In this document: positions 5,396-6,779 of the stretch, one piece after another
Position numbering within the stretch: position 1 is the first letter of the stretch
How the letters are laid out: each line of letters starts with the position of its first letter
From: Anaerolineales bacterium
GTDB lineage: Bacteria; Chloroflexota; Anaerolineae; Anaerolineales; E44-bin32
DNA: 6,779 nt
NCBI GenBank assembly: GCA_030673085.1
Contig: DAOVFE010000098.1
Span: forward strand, 1 to 6,779
Direction of reading: 5' to 3'
Notes under the pieces: generated by a model
Seen by the model: the letters and a program-made list of their open reading frames with translations, nothing else
Database searches by the model: none
Told to the model about the DNA's origin: nothing
Translations under genes and position numbers: made by a program

Positions 5396-6130
5396 TTAAA
5401 AATGCTTGACCTTTCCCCTATAACGCTGCAAGAGCGCGATATTATACTCATCTGCACCGTCAATATTTGAGCTATAACCGACCGGAGGTGTTGCGCCTTG
5501 ATCTAAAATATCCTTTATCACTTGAACCATCAACGCATTAATAATGGCAGCGCCAATTGTGCCAGAAGTCGGTCCAACTTTCGGCGGGAGACTATCAAAC
5601 TGAACAATTGCATCTCCAAATACGCCCCGATTATCCAAGACGATATCTGCAAGTTCAAACAGACGCTTTCCTGAAGGATGCCTCGAGGGTTCCTGGCTGG
5701 AATGATTTACGGAAGTAAGAGCAACAACAGTTAAGCCCCTCTCCTTCGCCAGTATAGCCATTTCAATTGGTACGATGTTGCGACCCGAATTGGATATGAT
5801 GATGATCGTATCCCCAGGTTGAACATCATAATCTTCGAGGATTGCCTCCGCATATCCAGATATGCGCTCCACCCTCGTGCTTCGAAGACCGCCAAATAGC
5901 ATAGATAAATCCGGGTCAAGGATTGCATTTGCAGCCATCAACCCCCCTGCCCGATACCAACCTTCCATGGCCAGCAGGTTTGAATGCCCGGTGCCAAATA
6001 GATGCACCACTCGACCCTTAATAATGCTGTCCGCTATTATCTTGGCTGCTTTATGGATACTTTCCATCTGGGTGGTTACAACTTCATTTAAAATCCTTTG
6101 TACTTCTTTAAGATAAATCTCTGCCGACAT
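5396..6130 (-). CDS. SIS-domain phosphosugar-binding protein (UPF0309-like)
   Basis: This 244-residue cytoplasmic protein has a sugar isomerase (SIS) domain of the UPF0309/COG4821 type. After an N-terminal helix pair (1-40), the phosphosugar-binding signatures appear in order: HLFGTGHSN (43-51), ISNSGRN (112-118), VALTSVNHSS (136-145) and DNRGVFGDA (166-174), then GPTSGTIGAAIINAL (186-200). SIS proteins bind or isomerise phosphorylated sugars, often amino sugars; this subfamily has no firmly established reaction, so no substrate is given. The length is normal. The ATG at 6130 has a strong ribosome site. It lies on the same strand as, and downstream of, the GH127 fragment, with a 392-bp gap that includes a palindromic repeat. 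A role in sugar-phosphate handling next to glycan breakdown is inferred. Confidence 0.9.
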   Translation of the reverse strand: MSAEIYLKEVQRILNEVVTTQMESIHKAAKIIADSIIKGRVVHLFGTGHSNLLAMEGWYRAGGLMAANAILDPDLSMLFGGLRSTRVERISGYAEAILEDYDVQPGDTIIIISNSGRNIVPIEMAILAKERGLTVVALTSVNHSSQEPSRHPSGKRLFELADIVLDNRGVFGDAIVQFDSLPPKVGPTSGTIGAAIINALMVQVIKDILDQGATPPVGYSSNIDGADEYNIALLQRYRGKVKHF

Positions 6131-6136
6131 TTTTCA

Positions 6137-6145
6137 TCCCTCCCT
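6137..6145 (-). promoter_or_regulatory. Strong Shine-Dalgarno of the SIS gene
   Basis: Read on the minus strand this is AGGGAGGGA, with the GGAGGG core at 6143-6138, seven bases before the ATG at 6130. Confidence 0.8.
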
Positions 6146-6153
6146 ACTTAATG

Positions 6154-6177
6154 TATATAAGAAATCGTTTTTCGATT
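6154..6177 (-). promoter_or_regulatory. Possible promoter/operator of the SIS gene
   Basis: On the minus strand a TATATA box (6159-6154) lies just downstream of a perfect inverted repeat AATCG-AAAAA-CGATT (6177-6163). This is a plausible -10 with an overlapping operator, in a position usual for sugar-responsive repressors. No good -35 at 16-18 bases was found, so confidence is low. Confidence 0.3.
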
Positions 6178-6315
6178 AACCCGCCAATAAACTTTTTCCG
6201 CCCCGATAGAAAAACATCACCGGAGATCCGATTTTTGCTTTCCGAGCCATGCGTGGCCTTCTTCCGAATTACAATCTTATTGCGCGGGTTATTTGCTCTA
6301 ATCTCATGCTTGATT

Positions 6316-6426
6316 GCACTGAAAGAAGCATCCACCAGTAAGGAAAGTGGGCATATATTGGGTATGGGCGAAGCCCACACCCAATATATGCCGTCCACAT
6401 TTTCGTATTTAGGATTTTTTCAGTGC
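6316..6426. repeat. Palindromic repeat element, full copy with 20-bp central stem
   Basis: This is a 111-bp palindrome centred on GAA (6370-6372). The inner stem 6350-6369 pairs with 6373-6392 over 20 positions with one A-C mismatch (6364/6378), which becomes G-U in a minus-strand RNA. The outer ends GCACTG (6316-6321) and CAGTGC (6421-6426) match exactly and continue into AAAGAA/TTTTTT; the parts between are looser. The copy is related to 4236-4347 and to 3-51. In GH127-to-SIS transcripts it would form a long hairpin and could end transcription or stabilise RNA ends. No transposase is nearby. Confidence 0.8.
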
Positions 6427-6522
6427 ATTCAGACTTGATTTAGTGATAAAAGCGTTTCGCAGATTTCTCAATATGCAATCCTTTCTACTCAGGCCGTGAG
6501 CATCTCTTGAGAACTATAGGCT

Positions 6523-6779
6523 TCACTCCCGTTTCAGCCAAACGATCATTTGCCCGACTTCACGATTGGCCCAAGCATAATAAGGAATCGCTGTCAGCTC
6601 CACCAGCGCGCCGTCGCTTTCACGTCCGTCTGGATGGATAGTCCGATAAAGATAGCCTTCCCATTCCTTGCCGGGGGGAGAAAGTTTCGCCCGCCCTCTA
6701 ATTTCCACGACGCCGTCAAGCAGATCGGGGCGAAATTGGGCCGATAAATCCGGGTCCGCAGGCAGCAGCAAATCGCGAA
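6523..6779 (-). CDS. GH127 beta-L-arabinofuranosidase-like protein, C-terminal part
   Basis: The frame is open to the right edge and ends at TGA (6525-6523), so only the last 85 or so residues are seen. They read DLLLPADPDLSAQFRPDLLDG near the start (split LLLPADPDLS / AQFRPDLLDG), then GVVEIRGRA, and close with LTAIPYYAWANREVGQMIVWL. This is the typical end of the GH127 (formerly DUF1680) family, where the catalytic alpha/alpha barrel comes first and beta-sandwich domains follow. Family members release beta-L-arabinofuranose from plant glycans and glycoproteins and probably act on soluble oligosaccharides. The catalytic Glu and zinc-linked Cys residues lie outside the window, so activity cannot be judged. 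A TTG at 6771 is only an internal codon. It probably belongs to a plant-sugar locus together with the SIS gene. Confidence 0.85.
   Translation of the reverse strand, partial: RDLLLPADPDLSAQFRPDLLDGVVEIRGRAKLSPPGKEWEGYLYRTIHPDGRESDGALVELTAIPYYAWANREVGQMIVWLKRE

Larger units (their letters stand above)
6131..6522. other. Intergenic gap between SIS and GH127 genes
   Basis: The 392 bases contain the SIS gene leader and the palindromic element at 6316-6426. Open frames crossing it on both strands are low-complexity translations of the repeat, without ribosome sites or family resemblance. The part next to the GH127 stop (6427-6522) has no strong terminator of its own. Confidence 0.5.

Noticed and set aside
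6144..6438. Open frames on both strands across the SIS-GH127 gap
   Set aside because: They are translations of the palindromic element and its flanks. A similar peptide is read from the other copy at 4100-4321, as expected of a repeat rather than a gene.

Overview
The window looks like chromosomal DNA of a moderate-GC bacterium, most likely a member of the Chloroflexota (Anaerolineae-like). That assignment rests on the style of the PhoU protein, the small ACT-domain protein family and the mix of carbohydrate genes (GH127, SIS). It is an inference from protein resemblance, not a proven taxonomy. There are no rRNA or tRNA genes, no CRISPR array, no transposase and no phage gene. Six protein genes or gene parts are well supported, plus one broken gene, and about a quarter of the window is intergenic.

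Layout, left to right. 1-405: non-coding, opening with half of a dispersed repeat. 406-1095 (+): phoU, standing alone, followed directly by a terminator-like hairpin. 1096-1798: a 700-bp gap with several hairpins, then a TTGACA promoter and a palindromic operator candidate. 1799-3859 (+): a two-gene unit, an MFS transporter resembling the FLVCR (heme/choline) branch and a short-chain dehydrogenase. 3846-4157 (+): a 5'-truncated ACT-domain gene overlapping the dehydrogenase stop. 4158-4576: a gap carrying a full palindromic repeat. 4577-5299 (+): a SagB/ThcOx-type nitroreductase-like protein with a lipoprotein signal. 5396-6130 (-): a SIS-domain phosphosugar-binding protein, convergent with the previous gene. 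6131-6522: a gap carrying the second full palindromic repeat. 6523-6779 (-): the C-terminal end of a GH127 beta-L-arabinofuranosidase-like enzyme, whose main part lies beyond the right edge.

How the genes fit together. The MFS gene and the dehydrogenase are 39 bp apart, each has a good Shine-Dalgarno, and they share one likely promoter, so they are probably co-transcribed; their substrate is unknown. The SIS protein and the GH127 enzyme lie on the same strand and fit a sugar-use locus continuing to the right. PhoU has no pst genes beside it in the window, and the SagB-like lipoprotein has no visible peptide or partner enzyme.

The most notable feature beyond ordinary genes is a family of roughly 110-bp imperfect palindromes with a conserved GAA/TTC apex: two full copies (4236-4347 and 6316-6426) and a half copy (about 3-51), all in intergenic DNA. 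They look like REP/BIME-like or MITE-like elements. I did not see a clear new defence or biosynthetic system.
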